Assembly: GCF_029051685.1 (NCBI RefSeq)
Contig: NZ_JAACFT010000023.1
Span: 1 to 64,000, forward strand
Source of the DNA: Bradyrhizobium sp. CSA207
Lineage (GTDB): Bacteria; Pseudomonadota; Alphaproteobacteria; Rhizobiales; Xanthobacteraceae
Length of the DNA: 64,000 nt
Direction of reading: 5' to 3'
The translations under genes were made by a program, and so were the position numbers. Shown one piece after another: positions 17,611-26,461 of the stretch. The notes under the pieces were generated by a model, which worked only from the letters and a program-made list of their open reading frames with translations, was not told the DNA's origin and searched no databases. Position 1 is the stretch's first letter. Every line of letters starts with the position of its first letter.

Positions 17611-18294
17611 ATGACCCAACAGGGCGAGACGGGTGAGACCATCACCATCCTCCTCGTCGAGGACGACGCGCCGACCTGCTGGCGGCTCCAGGACGCGCTG
17701 GTCAAGGCGGGCTACGAAGTGCGCACGGCGGGCACGCTCGGCGAAGCCCGCAGTGCGCTTGGCGAGACCGCGCCGCGCGTGCTCTTGACCGATCTGCGGC
17801 TGCCCGACGGCCATGGGATCGAGCTGATCCGCGAGACCAGGCGGCGCCAGCCCGATACCGAAATCATGGTGATCTCCGCGCTCGGAGACGAAGAGAGCGT
17901 GATCTCGGCGATTACAGTGGGCGCGACCGGCTATTTGCTCAAGGACGCTTTCCCGACCGACATCGCCACCACGGTGCGGGATCTGGTCGCCGGGCATTCG
18001 CCGATTTCGGCGTCGATCGCGCGCTTCATCGTGCGCAGAACACAAGGGACCGCGCAGGGCTCGGCCGAGCCGCCGCCCGGACCCGTGCTCAACACTGCAA
18101 AGCTCACCCCGCGCGAGATCGACATCCTCTGGGGCATCGCCAAAGGCTTCAGCTACGCGGAGATCGCGAGCCATCTCGGACTGTCGCGGCAGACCGTGCC
18201 CGGGCACATCAAGAACATCTATCGCAAGCTCGAGGTGCACACCCGCAGCGAGGCGGTGTTCGAGGCGGTGCAGCAGGGCCTGATCAAGCTGTGA
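17611..18294 (+). CDS. NarL/LuxR-type response regulator
   Basis: This 227-residue DNA-binding regulator has a receiver domain at about residues 10-125 with the acidic pair ED at 17-18, the phosphoacceptor Asp61 in LLTDLRLPDG, and the Lys of YLLKDA. A LuxR-type HTH occupies about 165-225 (LTPREIDILWGIAKGFSYAEIA). The recognition part reads SRQTVPGHIKNIYRKL, with Pro-Gly where Lys-Thr or Arg-Val is common. The ATG at 17611 has AGGA eight bases upstream. The stop overlaps the kinase start (GTGA), so the two form a two-component pair. Confidence 0.92.
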   Translation: MTQQGETGETITILLVEDDAPTCWRLQDALVKAGYEVRTAGTLGEARSALGETAPRVLLTDLRLPDGHGIELIRETRRRQPDTEIMVISALGDEESVISAITVGATGYLLKDAFPTDIATTVRDLVAGHSPISASIARFIVRRTQGTAQGSAEPPPGPVLNTAKLTPREIDILWGIAKGFSYAEIASHLGLSRQTVPGHIKNIYRKLEVHTRSEAVFEAVQQGLIKL

Positions 18295-20231
18295 GCCAGG
18301 CTGTGAGCGAAGTCGCGGCGAAGGCCCCCACCCGCGCGCGGCGCCGGGGGCTTATGTCGCGCCTCGTGCCTTATCTGCTGCTCCAGGCGCTGATCGTGAT
18401 CGCCACCATCCTCGGGCTGCGCCTGCTCCAGCCGAGCGATCCGGACGACTTTGCCGTAAACGAGTTTTCATTGCGGGAGGACGGCGCGACACGCACCGTG
18501 ATGTTGCCGCATTTCACGTCATCGCGCTATTCGCTGTCCGACCCGCCGCTCTACACCGGCGCCTTCATCTTCCAAAGCGGCGATCCGGGGTGGTCGGTCT
18601 TCTTGCCGCGCTTCAGCAATGCGGTTGAGGTCGCCGTCAACGGCGTCGTCGTGCTCGACTCCCGGCGCGATGCCAATGCCAACCGGCCCGACCGCAACAC
18701 CCCGCAGATCGCGCCGATCCCGTCCTCGCTGCTTCGCGACGGCAGCAACCAGATCACCGTGCGGCTGTTCGTATGGGGACCGCTGAAGGGCTTTCTCGAC
18801 ACCGTCTATGTCGGCCCGGATGCAAGCCTGCGCCCGGCTTACGAGACGCGCACGCTGCTGTTCGTCACGCTGCCGGTGGTGTTCTCCGCCTGGCAGTCGA
18901 TCCTCGCCGTCATCCTCGCGATCATGTGGCTGATGCGGCGCCACGAACCGGTCTATGGCGTGCTGGCGGCGGCCATGCTGCTCGGCGTCATCCAGGCGTT
19001 CCTGCCGGCGCCGGTGCCGCCGGCAGCCTCGTCGCGGCTCGCCGCGGTGCTGCTGGCATCGGCCCCGATCGAGAGCGCCCTGATCGTCGTGTTCGCCCTG
19101 CTGTTCTTCGATTGGCGCTGGCCCCGCTACGCCGCGCTGCTGTTCGTGCCCGGCGTCGTGGTGTTCGTGGTGGGACTGCTGGGGGGGCCGCCCCTGCCGC
19201 GTATTCTCTTCCTGGTCCTCGGCATCCCAACGGTCGGCATCTGCCTGTTGCTGATGGCCGGCATCACGGCGGCACAGGTGATGCGGCGGCGCGACGCGGC
19301 AAGCTTCACGCTCGGTTGTGCAGTGACCATCGTGCTGACGTGTTGGATCCACGACATGCTTTCGGTCTTCGATATCATGCCCAACGAGCGCATTTTCCTG
19401 TCGCGGCTGTCCTATTCGGCGATGCTGGTCGCGATCGGCGCCGGGCTGACCTGGCGCTTCGCCCGCGCGCTGAACCAGGTCGACAGCTTTGCAGGGCAAT
19501 TGGTGACGCGGGTGCGCGAGGCCGAGGAGCGGCTGAAGGCGAGCTTTGTCCGCGACGAGGAGCGCGCGCGAGCCGCGGCGCTCGCCAACGAGCGCACGCG
19601 GCTGATGCGCGACCTGCATGACGGCCTTGGTGGCCAGCTCGTCAGCATCGTCGCGCTCTCCGAACGCGGACACGAGAGCGCGACCATCACCAATGCGGCC
19701 CGCGCCGCGCTGAAGGATCTTCGCCTCGTCATCGACTCCATGGACGACATCGGCGGCGACCTGATGCTGGCGCTCGGCTCTTGGCGCGAGCGGGCAGCGA
19801 TGCAATTGCGACCGCACGACATCGTCCTCGACTGGCGGGTTGCGACGCCGCAAGGCCTGCCGCTGCATCCCGAGTTGCGGCCATGGCACGTCATCCAGAT
19901 CGTGCGCATCCTCGACGAGGCCGTGACCAATGCGGTCAAGCACGCCGAGGCGCGCCACATCACCGTCACCATCGAGACGCTCGACGATGGCCAAGGGGAC
20001 GGCCATGGGCCGTATGGCGTGATCAACGTCGCGGACGACGGCCGCGGTTTCGCGGTGACCGGCAACGGCGAAGCCGTGAGCGCAGGCCAGACGGCCCGCG
20101 GCTTGCGCAACATGAAAAGTCGCGCCGCGCGCTGCGGAGCGGCGCTCGCTCTGAGTTCGGACGCCTCGGGCACGCGCGCGCGGCTGCAATTGCCGCAGCG
20201 TTTTCCCGACAGCGATGCGGCCGCGGGCTGA
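18291..20231 (+). CDS. Sensor histidine kinase with 7TMR-DISM-like sensor (HisKA_3/NarX type)
   Basis: This 646-residue membrane kinase starts at a GTG overlapping the regulator stop. After an N-terminal span (about 22-45) there is a periplasmic beta-rich domain (about 47-185), then a block of about seven to eight spans (about 190-395), a short coiled coil, and a HisKA_3 domain with His443 in LMRDLHDGLGG. The ATPase domain has an N-box-like ILDEAVTNAVKHAEA and DDGRGF. This layout resembles 7TMR-DISM receptors, which usually bind carbohydrates or similar ligands. The signal is unknown. It would phosphorylate the upstream NarL-type regulator. Confidence 0.88.
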   Translation: MSQAVSEVAAKAPTRARRRGLMSRLVPYLLLQALIVIATILGLRLLQPSDPDDFAVNEFSLREDGATRTVMLPHFTSSRYSLSDPPLYTGAFIFQSGDPGWSVFLPRFSNAVEVAVNGVVVLDSRRDANANRPDRNTPQIAPIPSSLLRDGSNQITVRLFVWGPLKGFLDTVYVGPDASLRPAYETRTLLFVTLPVVFSAWQSILAVILAIMWLMRRHEPVYGVLAAAMLLGVIQAFLPAPVPPAASSRLAAVLLASAPIESALIVVFALLFFDWRWPRYAALLFVPGVVVFVVGLLGGPPLPRILFLVLGIPTVGICLLLMAGITAAQVMRRRDAASFTLGCAVTIVLTCWIHDMLSVFDIMPNERIFLSRLSYSAMLVAIGAGLTWRFARALNQVDSFAGQLVTRVREAEERLKASFVRDEERARAAALANERTRLMRDLHDGLGGQLVSIVALSERGHESATITNAARAALKDLRLVIDSMDDIGGDLMLALGSWRERAAMQLRPHDIVLDWRVATPQGLPLHPELRPWHVIQIVRILDEAVTNAVKHAEARHITVTIETLDDGQGDGHGPYGVINVADDGRGFAVTGNGEAVSAGQTARGLRNMKSRAARCGAALALSSDASGTRARLQLPQRFPDSDAAAG

Positions 20232-20234
20232 AAA

Positions 20235-20273
20235 GCCCTCTCCCCGAACGTGTGGGGCGCACGGAGAGAGGGG
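20235..20273. repeat. Imperfect hairpin of the CCCTCTCC type after the kinase gene
   Basis: CCCTCTCCCCGAACGT and ACGGAGAGAGGGGC form an imperfect stem just after the kinase stop. It resembles half of the family-F repeat at 55460 and could serve as the operon 3' hairpin. Confidence 0.5.
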
Positions 20274-20364
20274 CGGGCCGGGAATTTTGCCTGCGGAGGA
20301 CGGGGGGTTCGCTCGCAGCGCATCCCTACCCGAAGCGATGCAATCAATTCAAACCAACGACCTA

Positions 20365-20655
20365 TCAGCGCACGCCGACGCGGTTGACGGGACCGCCGCG
20401 ATTCATCGGTGTCCCCGCGCGAACGCCGACACCGGGCGCGCCGACGCCGGGCGTCACCACCGCCGCCGCGGCGACCGGCGCCACCGGTGCGACCACCACC
20501 GCCGCGGTCGGCCGCACCACGCAGCCCTTCGGCACGCCGACCGTCTTGCAATAGACCACAGCCTGCGCCGGACTTGTGCCCAGCGACACCATTGCCGCGC
20601 CCGCCAGCGCCATGATCGTCAGCCCGGCGCTCAGCGCCCCTGCTCGTTTCGACAT
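20365..20655 (-). CDS. Small exported Val/Pro/Gly-rich protein
   Basis: A 96-residue protein with a signal peptide (MSKRAGALSAGLTIMALAGA to about AQA), two Cys in a short YCKTVGVPKGC motif, and a low-complexity tail rich in Val, Ala, Pro and Gly. The ATG at 20655 starts the leader cleanly. The hydrophobic tail has no recognised fold. It is alone between convergent and divergent neighbours. Similar YCKTVGVPKGCVVR-type exported proteins are frequent in rhizobia, to my knowledge without function. Confidence 0.7.
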   Translation of the reverse strand: MSKRAGALSAGLTIMALAGAAMVSLGTSPAQAVVYCKTVGVPKGCVVRPTAAVVVAPVAPVAAAAVVTPGVGAPGVGVRAGTPMNRGGPVNRVGVR

Positions 20656-20901
20656 CTTGCTCTCCTGCTTCCCGTTCGGCACCCCGAGGCAATCACCGGG
20701 TCTCGCAGCCGACGTATGGTCTCAATGGCAAAGGACGGCGGGTTGATACATGCCATGAAGATGGGGGTAGCCGGTGGCGCGTCGCGATGAGCTTCTTCCC
20801 GATGCCATGAACATGGCATGGACCGGCGACGGGTCTCCGCGGGATGGTCCGGCCCGCTCGATCCCCAAGCGGGCCCAACGACAATTCCAAAGAGGTGATT
20901 T

Positions 20902-21126
20902 ATGAAGACTTCGGTTCTTGCCGCGCTGCTGCTCGCCGCCGCCATCCTGCCCGCCACCGCACAATCCGGTCCCACACCGCAGGAGCAGATGGCCTGCCGC
21001 GGCGACGCCAGCAAATTCTGCGCCGAACATATCGGCAAGCCGCCGCAGATGAATGCATGCCTGCGCGAGAACAAGCCGAAGCTCTCGGACGGCTGTCGCA
21101 AGGTGGTCGAGTCGCACGGCGGGTGA
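20902..21126 (+). CDS. Small exported Cys-rich-repeat protein
   Basis: This 74-residue protein has a signal peptide (MKTSVLAALLLAAAILPATAQ) and a mature part with four Cys: ACRGDASKFCAEH, then NACLRENKPKLSDGC. The spacing resembles the cysteine-rich repeat found in eukaryotic Golgi glycoprotein 1 and in many rhizobial exported proteins. Two disulfides in the periplasm are likely. A ribosome site AGAGGTG lies about five bases upstream. It is followed by a palindromic repeat and a decayed gene. Confidence 0.75.
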   Translation: MKTSVLAALLLAAAILPATAQSGPTPQEQMACRGDASKFCAEHIGKPPQMNACLRENKPKLSDGCRKVVESHGG

Positions 21127-21133
21127 GCGAAAA

Positions 21134-21243
21134 CGTCATTCCGGGGCACGCCTAGGGCGCGAAACCGGAATCCATCTCGCCACGGTCTCTGCGGATATAT
21201 GGATTCCGGGCCTGCGTACTGCGCACACATCCCAGAATGACAA
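21134..21243. repeat. Palindromic intergenic repeat, family E copy 1
   Basis: Outer arms CGTCATTCC and AGAATGAC, inner arms ACCGGAATCCAT and ATGGATTCCGG, flanking GC-rich hairpins. Similar GTCATTCC...GGAATGAC structures are at 28471, 39699 and 56642. It lies between the Cys-rich gene and the GMC remnant. Confidence 0.75.
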
Positions 21244-21284
21244 CACAGTATCACAAAGCACAAGTCTTGCAGGCGCTCCGCGTC

Positions 21285-21470
21285 ACGACGCGCACCACGC
21301 TCTACCACGCCGCCTCGACCTGCCGGATGGGTACGGACGATCCGGCCGTCGTCGAGCCGCAGCGGTTGCAGGGTTCTGCGGCATCGACGGCCTGCATGTC
21401 CGTGATCTCGACCACGATCTGGTGATCCAGATCACCATCTCCAGCAACATCCGATCATGATCGCCGGGTG
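21285..21470 (+). pseudogene. Decayed C-terminal fragment of a GMC-family oxidoreductase
   Basis: Three short stretches in three different frames match the conserved C-terminus of GMC oxidoreductases in the right order. TLYHAASTCRMGTDDPAVV is in one frame at about 21297-21353, GIDGLHVRD in a second at 21380-21406, and PIMIAG in the third at 21451-21468. At least two frameshifts separate them, and the middle frame ends in a TGA. No start or N-terminal FAD domain is present upstream. The family assignment rests on the CRMG and IDGL motifs. This 377-base gap between 21126 and 21504 otherwise holds only a repeat. Confidence 0.72.
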
Positions 21471-21503
21471 AGCGGCGACGGCGATCATGGGCTGACGACA
21501 GCG

Positions 21504-22229
21504 TCAGTCGTCGTCGGGACCGAACAGCCTGATCTGCGGGAAACCGCCGCGCGGACGGCTTGCGACATCGCGCGTATCGGAATCCTCGCGCACGTTGCGG
21601 GCGATATCGTCCCAATCGGGGGAGGCGCGCATCCCGCGGGAATCGCGATAATCATAGTGGCGGCGCTCGACCCAGCGCTCGCGGCGCTCCGCCCGGCGCC
21701 GCTCGGAAGCCGCACGCTTCACATCGGAATCCCTGGCTTTGGCGTTGGCGTTGTCGGGTGAGGATGCCGGCTGCGTCGAAGCTTGCTGCTCGGCGGATTT
21801 CGCGGCTTGCGGAGACGAAGCGGGCGCGGGCTTGGACGGCTCGGCTGCTGCGGTCTGCGGTGGTGTCGATGCCGGTTCGGTCTTGAGTTCGGCCTTGGGT
21901 TCGGTCTTGAGTTCGGTCTTGGCCTGAGCGCTCTGCGTTTCGGGCTTGGCCTCGGGCTTGGCTTCGCCCTGCGCCTGCCCGGGCGCTGCGATCATCGCGC
22001 CGAACGTTTGCGAGCCGGTGAGATACTGGACGCGCTCCGACGGCGCGCTCGACGTCGTCGTCACAGCGGTCGCGGGTTCGGCGCGCCGCTCCATCTTGCC
22101 GGCGTCCGGGCCCTGCTTAGGCGCGACCGGATGCATGATATTGCCGGCGACGATGCCGCCGCCGAGACCAATGGCGATGGCCGCGACGATCGATCCGGCA
22201 CCGACGAAATAGGCTGTCGAAGCGCGCAT
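21504..22229 (-). CDS. Membrane-anchored low-complexity protein
   Basis: A 241-residue protein with an N-terminal span rich in Gly (VGAGSIVAAIAIGLGGGIVAGNIM), then a long disordered region of Ala, Pro, Lys, Glu and Gln with near-repeats of KTEPKAELKTEP, and a basic Arg-rich segment (ERRRAERRERWVERRHYDYRD) before an acidic end. Topology suggests a periplasmic tail. No known family. It is on the same strand as the next gene, 84 bases downstream of it. Confidence 0.72.
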   Translation of the reverse strand: MRASTAYFVGAGSIVAAIAIGLGGGIVAGNIMHPVAPKQGPDAGKMERRAEPATAVTTTSSAPSERVQYLTGSQTFGAMIAAPGQAQGEAKPEAKPETQSAQAKTELKTEPKAELKTEPASTPPQTAAAEPSKPAPASSPQAAKSAEQQASTQPASSPDNANAKARDSDVKRAASERRRAERRERWVERRHYDYRDSRGMRASPDWDDIARNVREDSDTRDVASRPRGGFPQIRLFGPDDD

Positions 22230-22313
22230 TGATCCACTCCTCGTTCGGAGCGGGCAACGCCGGAGGATTGCTGGATGTTCCGGATATGAAGAGGTTCCTG
22301 ACGGAACCGGGCG

Positions 22314-23054
22314 TCAGATCTGCTGCGCGACCTTTTCCAGCCCGATGATGCGGGCGAGCTTGCGCACTTCTTCCTTCTGATCGTCACGCAACTGGAACAG
22401 CAGCGGCATCGCAGCCGACTTCAACTGCTGAACCTCGTCGCAATTCGGATCGATCGGCACGCCCGGCGCGTTCGGATTGGAGAGCTTGTTGGCCGAGATC
22501 TTGCGGACAACGTTGCGCAGCGCGCTCTCGACCGAGGGCCAGTAATATTCCTGCGACGACGACAGCTTCAGGCGATCCCTGATGCCCGCGATCTGAACGT
22601 CCGAGAGCAGCGAATAGGATTTTTGCGGCTGCGGCTTTGCGACGACTTTCGGCTTGGCCGGGGCTTCGGCGGCCGGAGCTTCTACAGCGGCCGGGGCCTC
22701 GTTCACGTTCGCCTTGGGCATCGGGAAATCGGATGGGGTGGCGGCAGCAAAGGCCTGGCGCAACGGCTCGGTCAGCACGGGCGTTTGCGAGAGCTTGTCG
22801 GCCGACACCTGCACCGGCTCGATCGCGGCCGAGGCCAGCGCCAGCGTTGGAACCAAGCGGTCGGCCTTGGCGGCACGATTGGCTGCCAGCGGCTTCGGCG
22901 CAGGGGCCTGCGTGATCATATCGGCGCTGACGCTGGGCACGCTGTCCCGGCCGAGAATGGCGGTGGTGGCGGCGCCGAGGACGAGGAAGCAGGTGAGCAC
23001 GACGATGGTGATGGCTTTCGACAAACGTCTCTCCGCGTCCGACTTCAAGTCCAC
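22314..23054 (-). CDS. Hypothetical single-span protein with helical C-terminal domain
   Basis: A 246-residue protein with an N-terminal membrane segment (about residues 14-34), a Pro/Ala-rich linker (about 115-145), and a C-terminal helical part with SDVQIAGIRDRLKLSSSQEYYWPSVESALRN, which vaguely resembles the LTxxQ-type periplasmic motif. The start is a GTG at 23054 after CAGGG. The domain presumably lies in the periplasm. Function unknown; confident as a gene from length and codon use. Confidence 0.74.
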   Translation of the reverse strand: MDLKSDAERRLSKAITIVVLTCFLVLGAATTAILGRDSVPSVSADMITQAPAPKPLAANRAAKADRLVPTLALASAAIEPVQVSADKLSQTPVLTEPLRQAFAAATPSDFPMPKANVNEAPAAVEAPAAEAPAKPKVVAKPQPQKSYSLLSDVQIAGIRDRLKLSSSQEYYWPSVESALRNVVRKISANKLSNPNAPGVPIDPNCDEVQQLKSAAMPLLFQLRDDQKEEVRKLARIIGLEKVAQQI

Positions 23055-23155
23055 GTGATCACTGCCCTGAAACTGGGCGATAATTAAGGCTTAACCGTGC
23101 AATTGCGGCGGCATTCGCGCAGACTGCCGCGACATCGCCCAGAAATTCAACGAAA

Positions 23156-23404
23156 TCAGGCGGCTAGCGCCAGATCGTAGGCATCCTGGATATCCGCGAC
23201 GATCTCGGAGGCCTCCCAGACCGCGCGCGGCTCGACCGATTGCAGCGTCACCGTCCAGTTGCCGCCCCGGCGGGTGCGGGGCACGCTGAGGATGTCGAAA
23301 CGCACGGTGCGGCACAGCGGATGGCGGGCCAGCGCATGCGCCACGCGGACGCGGATTTCGTCCAGCGAGGCCTGTGTCTTGGAGTTGAGAAAATCGAAGT
23401 CCAT
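23156..23404 (-). CDS. Small conserved hypothetical protein
   Basis: An 82-residue soluble protein beginning MDFDFLNSKTQASLDEIRVRVAHAL, with a predicted alpha-beta composition and one Cys. A ribosome site AGGGGACAGG lies just upstream of the ATG at 23404. No recognised domain. It stands alone between the membrane protein and the NMO-like gene. Confidence 0.65.
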   Translation of the reverse strand: MDFDFLNSKTQASLDEIRVRVAHALARHPLCRTVRFDILSVPRTRRGGNWTVTLQSVEPRAVWEASEIVADIQDAYDLALAA

Positions 23405-23527
23405 CGCCTGTCCCCTCTGGGTCCTGATTGGCGCCTTGAGGGGATTGTTGGCGGGCGATGGTTAATCTGCCGTTAAGTGCGGGCTGTGGAGCCATGCGGG
23501 ATTAACCGTGCTGGGCGGCGCAGAGCG

Positions 23528-24493
23528 CTACCGCCCACCCGCCTCGCAGTACTCGGCGGCCGTTCGCGCAACGAGATCATCGACCGCCATCACGTCGGTC
23601 ACGCCCGATGCCGAATGCCCGCCGCTCCAGATATCGCGCCAGCGCTTTGGCCAGTTCTCGCGCGCGGTGACGTCGATGTCCTTGCCGATGTCGATGGCAC
23701 CGCGCGCCGGGAGATCGTCGGGGTCGAGCCCGGCCGCGACGATCGACGGCTTCAGCATGCTGGTCTGCAAGCCCGTGAAAGCGGTGGTGAGCAGGATGTC
23801 GTCGGCGCTGCTCTCGACCAGCATCTGCTTGTGGCGATCATCCGCCATGCTCTCGCGCGTCGCGATGAATTTCGTGCCCATGTAGCCGAGATCGCAGCCG
23901 AGCACTTCGGCGGCCCGTAGCGCGTGACCGTCGCTGATGCCGCCGGCAAGCACGATGATGCCGTCGTAGAACGCGCGCACCGCGCGGACGAAGGCGAGCG
24001 GATTGAGCCAGCCGGTCTGTCCGCCGGCGCCCGCGGTAAGCAGCACCAGTCCATCGGCGCCTGCTGCCGCCGCGCGCTCGGCGTGATGGATGGAGGCGAC
24101 ATCCGCCAGCACCAGCGCGCCGGCCTCATGCAGCGGCTTCAACACCGGTGCGGGCGATCCGACCGAGGTGATGACGATTTCGGGCTCGTGCCGCAGCAGC
24201 ACGGCGAGATCCTGCTCCAGCCGCGCGTTGGAGCGATGCACGATCAGGTTCGGACAGAGCGGTGCGGCCTTCCGGCCGGTCTGATCTTCGTGCTGCCGCA
24301 ACCGCGTTGCGATCTCGGCAAACCATTCATCGAGTTGTTCCGTGCTGCGGCAATTCACCGTGGGAAAGCTGCCGATCACGCCATTGCAGCAGGCCGCGAC
24401 CATCAGTTCGACGCCTGACACCAAGAACATCGGCGCCGCGATCAGCGGCAGGGTCAGACGATCGCGGACATGTTGCAGTCGATCTGACGTCAC
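23528..24493 (-). CDS. Nitronate monooxygenase-like flavoprotein lacking the usual active-site His
   Basis: This 321-residue TIM-barrel flavoprotein belongs to the 2-nitropropane dioxygenase/NMO superfamily. FMN-binding segments such as LADVASIHHAERAAAAGADGLVLLTAGAGG and VLAGGISDGHALRAAEVLGCDLGYMGTKF are present. Where most family members have His in GGH, this one has Gln159 (GAGGQTG). The GTG start at 24493 is preceded by GGGAGG at a good distance and fits the family better than the ATG at 24538. It is divergent from an acyl-CoA ligase gene, and a second NMO-like gene at 27335 keeps the His. A reductase or other flavin chemistry is possible. Confidence 0.87.
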   Translation of the reverse strand: MTSDRLQHVRDRLTLPLIAAPMFLVSGVELMVAACCNGVIGSFPTVNCRSTEQLDEWFAEIATRLRQHEDQTGRKAAPLCPNLIVHRSNARLEQDLAVLLRHEPEIVITSVGSPAPVLKPLHEAGALVLADVASIHHAERAAAAGADGLVLLTAGAGGQTGWLNPLAFVRAVRAFYDGIIVLAGGISDGHALRAAEVLGCDLGYMGTKFIATRESMADDRHKQMLVESSADDILLTTAFTGLQTSMLKPSIVAAGLDPDDLPARGAIDIGKDIDVTARENWPKRWRDIWSGGHSASGVTDVMAVDDLVARTAAEYCEAGGR

Positions 24494-24572
24494 CCAAGCC
24501 TCCCTCTCTGTGCTAGCGTTGCGCACAAACATTGGCACGCGTAACGCCGATGAGAAAGCAGCGAGGAAGCAT

Positions 24573-26135
24573 ATGTCCGATCCGCTCCATGCATCGTCCC
24601 CGACTTGTGCGCAGACGCTACGGGCGCTGGCGCGCTATCCAGGCCGCACCGCTTTCGCGTGGCCCGGCGGATCGCTGAGCTATCAGGGCACCATCGATTT
24701 GATCGGACGCATCCAGGGCGTGTTCATACGGCTCGGCTTGCAGCCCGGCGCGCGCGTCGCCTTTCTCACCGCGAACCGCGCCGACACTTGGTGCGCCGGT
24801 GTCGCGGCGCAATTGTCGCGATACTGCATCACCTGGCTGCATCCGCTGGGATCGCAGGCCGACCAGCTGTTTCAGCTCGAGGATTCGGAGTCCGAAGTGC
24901 TGCTGATCGACGTGGCCGCCTTCCGCGATCGCGGCGGCGAACTCGCTGCGCAAGCGACGCGGCTCAAGGCTGTCTTCACCATGGGGCCGGCCGATTATGG
25001 CGTCGATCTCTTGCAGGCGATCGAGAGCGCAGATCATGCCAGCGCGCGGTGCCTCGCAAGTCTCGACGATCTCTCCACGCTGAACTACACCGGCGGCACG
25101 ACCGGCAAGTCCAAAGGCGCGCTGCGCTACCATCGCGAAAACGCCGCAGCTGCCTGCGCGATCCTCGCCGACTTCGAAATCCCAGACGCTGCGCGCTATC
25201 TCACGGTCGCCCCGATCAGCCACGTCGCCGGCACGAAAGTGCTGCCGACGCTGATGCGCGGCGGCACCGTGCACATGCTGAAAGGTTTCGACCCCGAGGC
25301 GGCGTTGGCGACGATCGCGCGCGAGCGCATCAATTTCACGCTGTTCGTGCCGACCATGATCTACGTGCTGCTCGATCATCCCGCGCTGAGCAAGACCGAT
25401 CTCTCCTCGCTCGATCTCGTGCTCTACGGCGCCTCGGCGATGTCGCCGAGCCGGCTGGTCGAAGGCATCGAGCGCATCGGCCCGGTGTTCTCGCAGCTCT
25501 ATGGCCAGACCGAATGCTATCCGGTCTCGGTGTTGCGCAAAAAAGATCACGATCCCAGAACGCCGGAGCTATTTTTGTCCTGCGGCTTCCCGATCGCGGC
25601 CTGCGAGGTCAAAATCCTCGACGACGACGACCAGGAGGTGAAGACGGGCGGCGCCGGCGAGATCTGCGTGCGCGCCCCACATGTGATGGTGGAATATTGG
25701 AAGCGGCCCGACATCACCGCCGAGACGCTTAAGAACGGCTGGGTCCACACCGGCGACATCGCGCGCCAGGATGAGCGCGGCTACATGTTCATCCTCGACC
25801 GCAAGAAGGACATGATCGTCACCGGCGGCTTCAACATTTTTCCGCGCGAGGTCGAGGACGTGCTGTCGCAGCACGCGGATGTGGCGATGGTCGCGGTCGT
25901 CGGCATTCCCGACGAGAAATGGGGCGAGGCCGTCACCGCGATCATCGTGCCGCGCGAGGGCGCAAAGCCCGATCCGGACGAGCTGATCAATCTGGTGAGG
26001 ACGCAAAAGGGCTCGGCGCATGCACCCAAGCAGATCCAGTTCATCAAGCAGCTGCCGATGACCGGCGTCGGCAAGGTCGACAAGAAGGTGCTGCGCGCGA
26101 GCTTCTGGAGTGACCGGGACCGGATGGTGGGCTAA
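24573..26135 (+). CDS. Acyl-CoA synthetase (AMP-forming)
   Basis: This 520-residue ANL-superfamily ligase activates a carboxylate through an acyl-adenylate to its CoA ester. Motifs are YTGGTTGKSKGA (P-loop), SQLYGQTE, GWVHTGDIARQDERGY, RKKDMIVTGGFNIFP (hinge) and the C-terminal catalytic Lys in TGVGKVDKK. The ATG at 24573 follows GAGGAAG. It is divergent from one NMO-like gene and near a thioesterase and a second NMO-like gene, suggesting a small catabolic locus. Substrate chain length cannot be told from sequence; medium-chain or aromatic acids are possible. Confidence 0.88.
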   Translation: MSDPLHASSPTCAQTLRALARYPGRTAFAWPGGSLSYQGTIDLIGRIQGVFIRLGLQPGARVAFLTANRADTWCAGVAAQLSRYCITWLHPLGSQADQLFQLEDSESEVLLIDVAAFRDRGGELAAQATRLKAVFTMGPADYGVDLLQAIESADHASARCLASLDDLSTLNYTGGTTGKSKGALRYHRENAAAACAILADFEIPDAARYLTVAPISHVAGTKVLPTLMRGGTVHMLKGFDPEAALATIARERINFTLFVPTMIYVLLDHPALSKTDLSSLDLVLYGASAMSPSRLVEGIERIGPVFSQLYGQTECYPVSVLRKKDHDPRTPELFLSCGFPIAACEVKILDDDDQEVKTGGAGEICVRAPHVMVEYWKRPDITAETLKNGWVHTGDIARQDERGYMFILDRKKDMIVTGGFNIFPREVEDVLSQHADVAMVAVVGIPDEKWGEAVTAIIVPREGAKPDPDELINLVRTQKGSAHAPKQIQFIKQLPMTGVGKVDKKVLRASFWSDRDRMVG

Positions 26136-26274
26136 ATGCCCCGGTATTTTACGGTGTCGTTGTGGCCCCGGCACCACAATGCGCGATGGAGTGCGCGCCC
26201 GCGCCGGCCGCCCGATTGCCGGCGAATCTGGGAATCAACTAGACCGCTGACGGGGCTGGGAAGCGGAGAGTGAA

Positions 26275-26373
26275 ATGAGAGTCGCTTCCCTGGAAAGTGC
26301 AGTCGCCGCGGTCACGTTGATCACGGCTATCATCGTGGTGCTGTGGGAGATCAAGATCTTCTACGGCGTGTGA
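26275..26373 (+). CDS. Tiny single-span membrane protein, 32 residues
   Basis: An ATG at 26275 with GGAGAG just upstream opens a 32-residue frame, MRVASLESAVAAVTLITAI and then IVVLWEIKIFYGV, which is one hydrophobic helix with a short polar start. It lies in the gap between the CoA ligase and the thioesterase. The ribosome site, hydrophobicity and position support a real small protein, though very short frames can arise by chance. No function known. Confidence 0.5.
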   Translation: MRVASLESAVAAVTLITAIIVVLWEIKIFYGV

Positions 26374-26461
26374 ACTGGCAGGATGCTGAGCATCCCTTCC
26401 GCGGCGGCGGAAGCCTGCCGTTCAATCGGCTCCAGGAGCAACGCGGCGCTTGCCGTCACGC

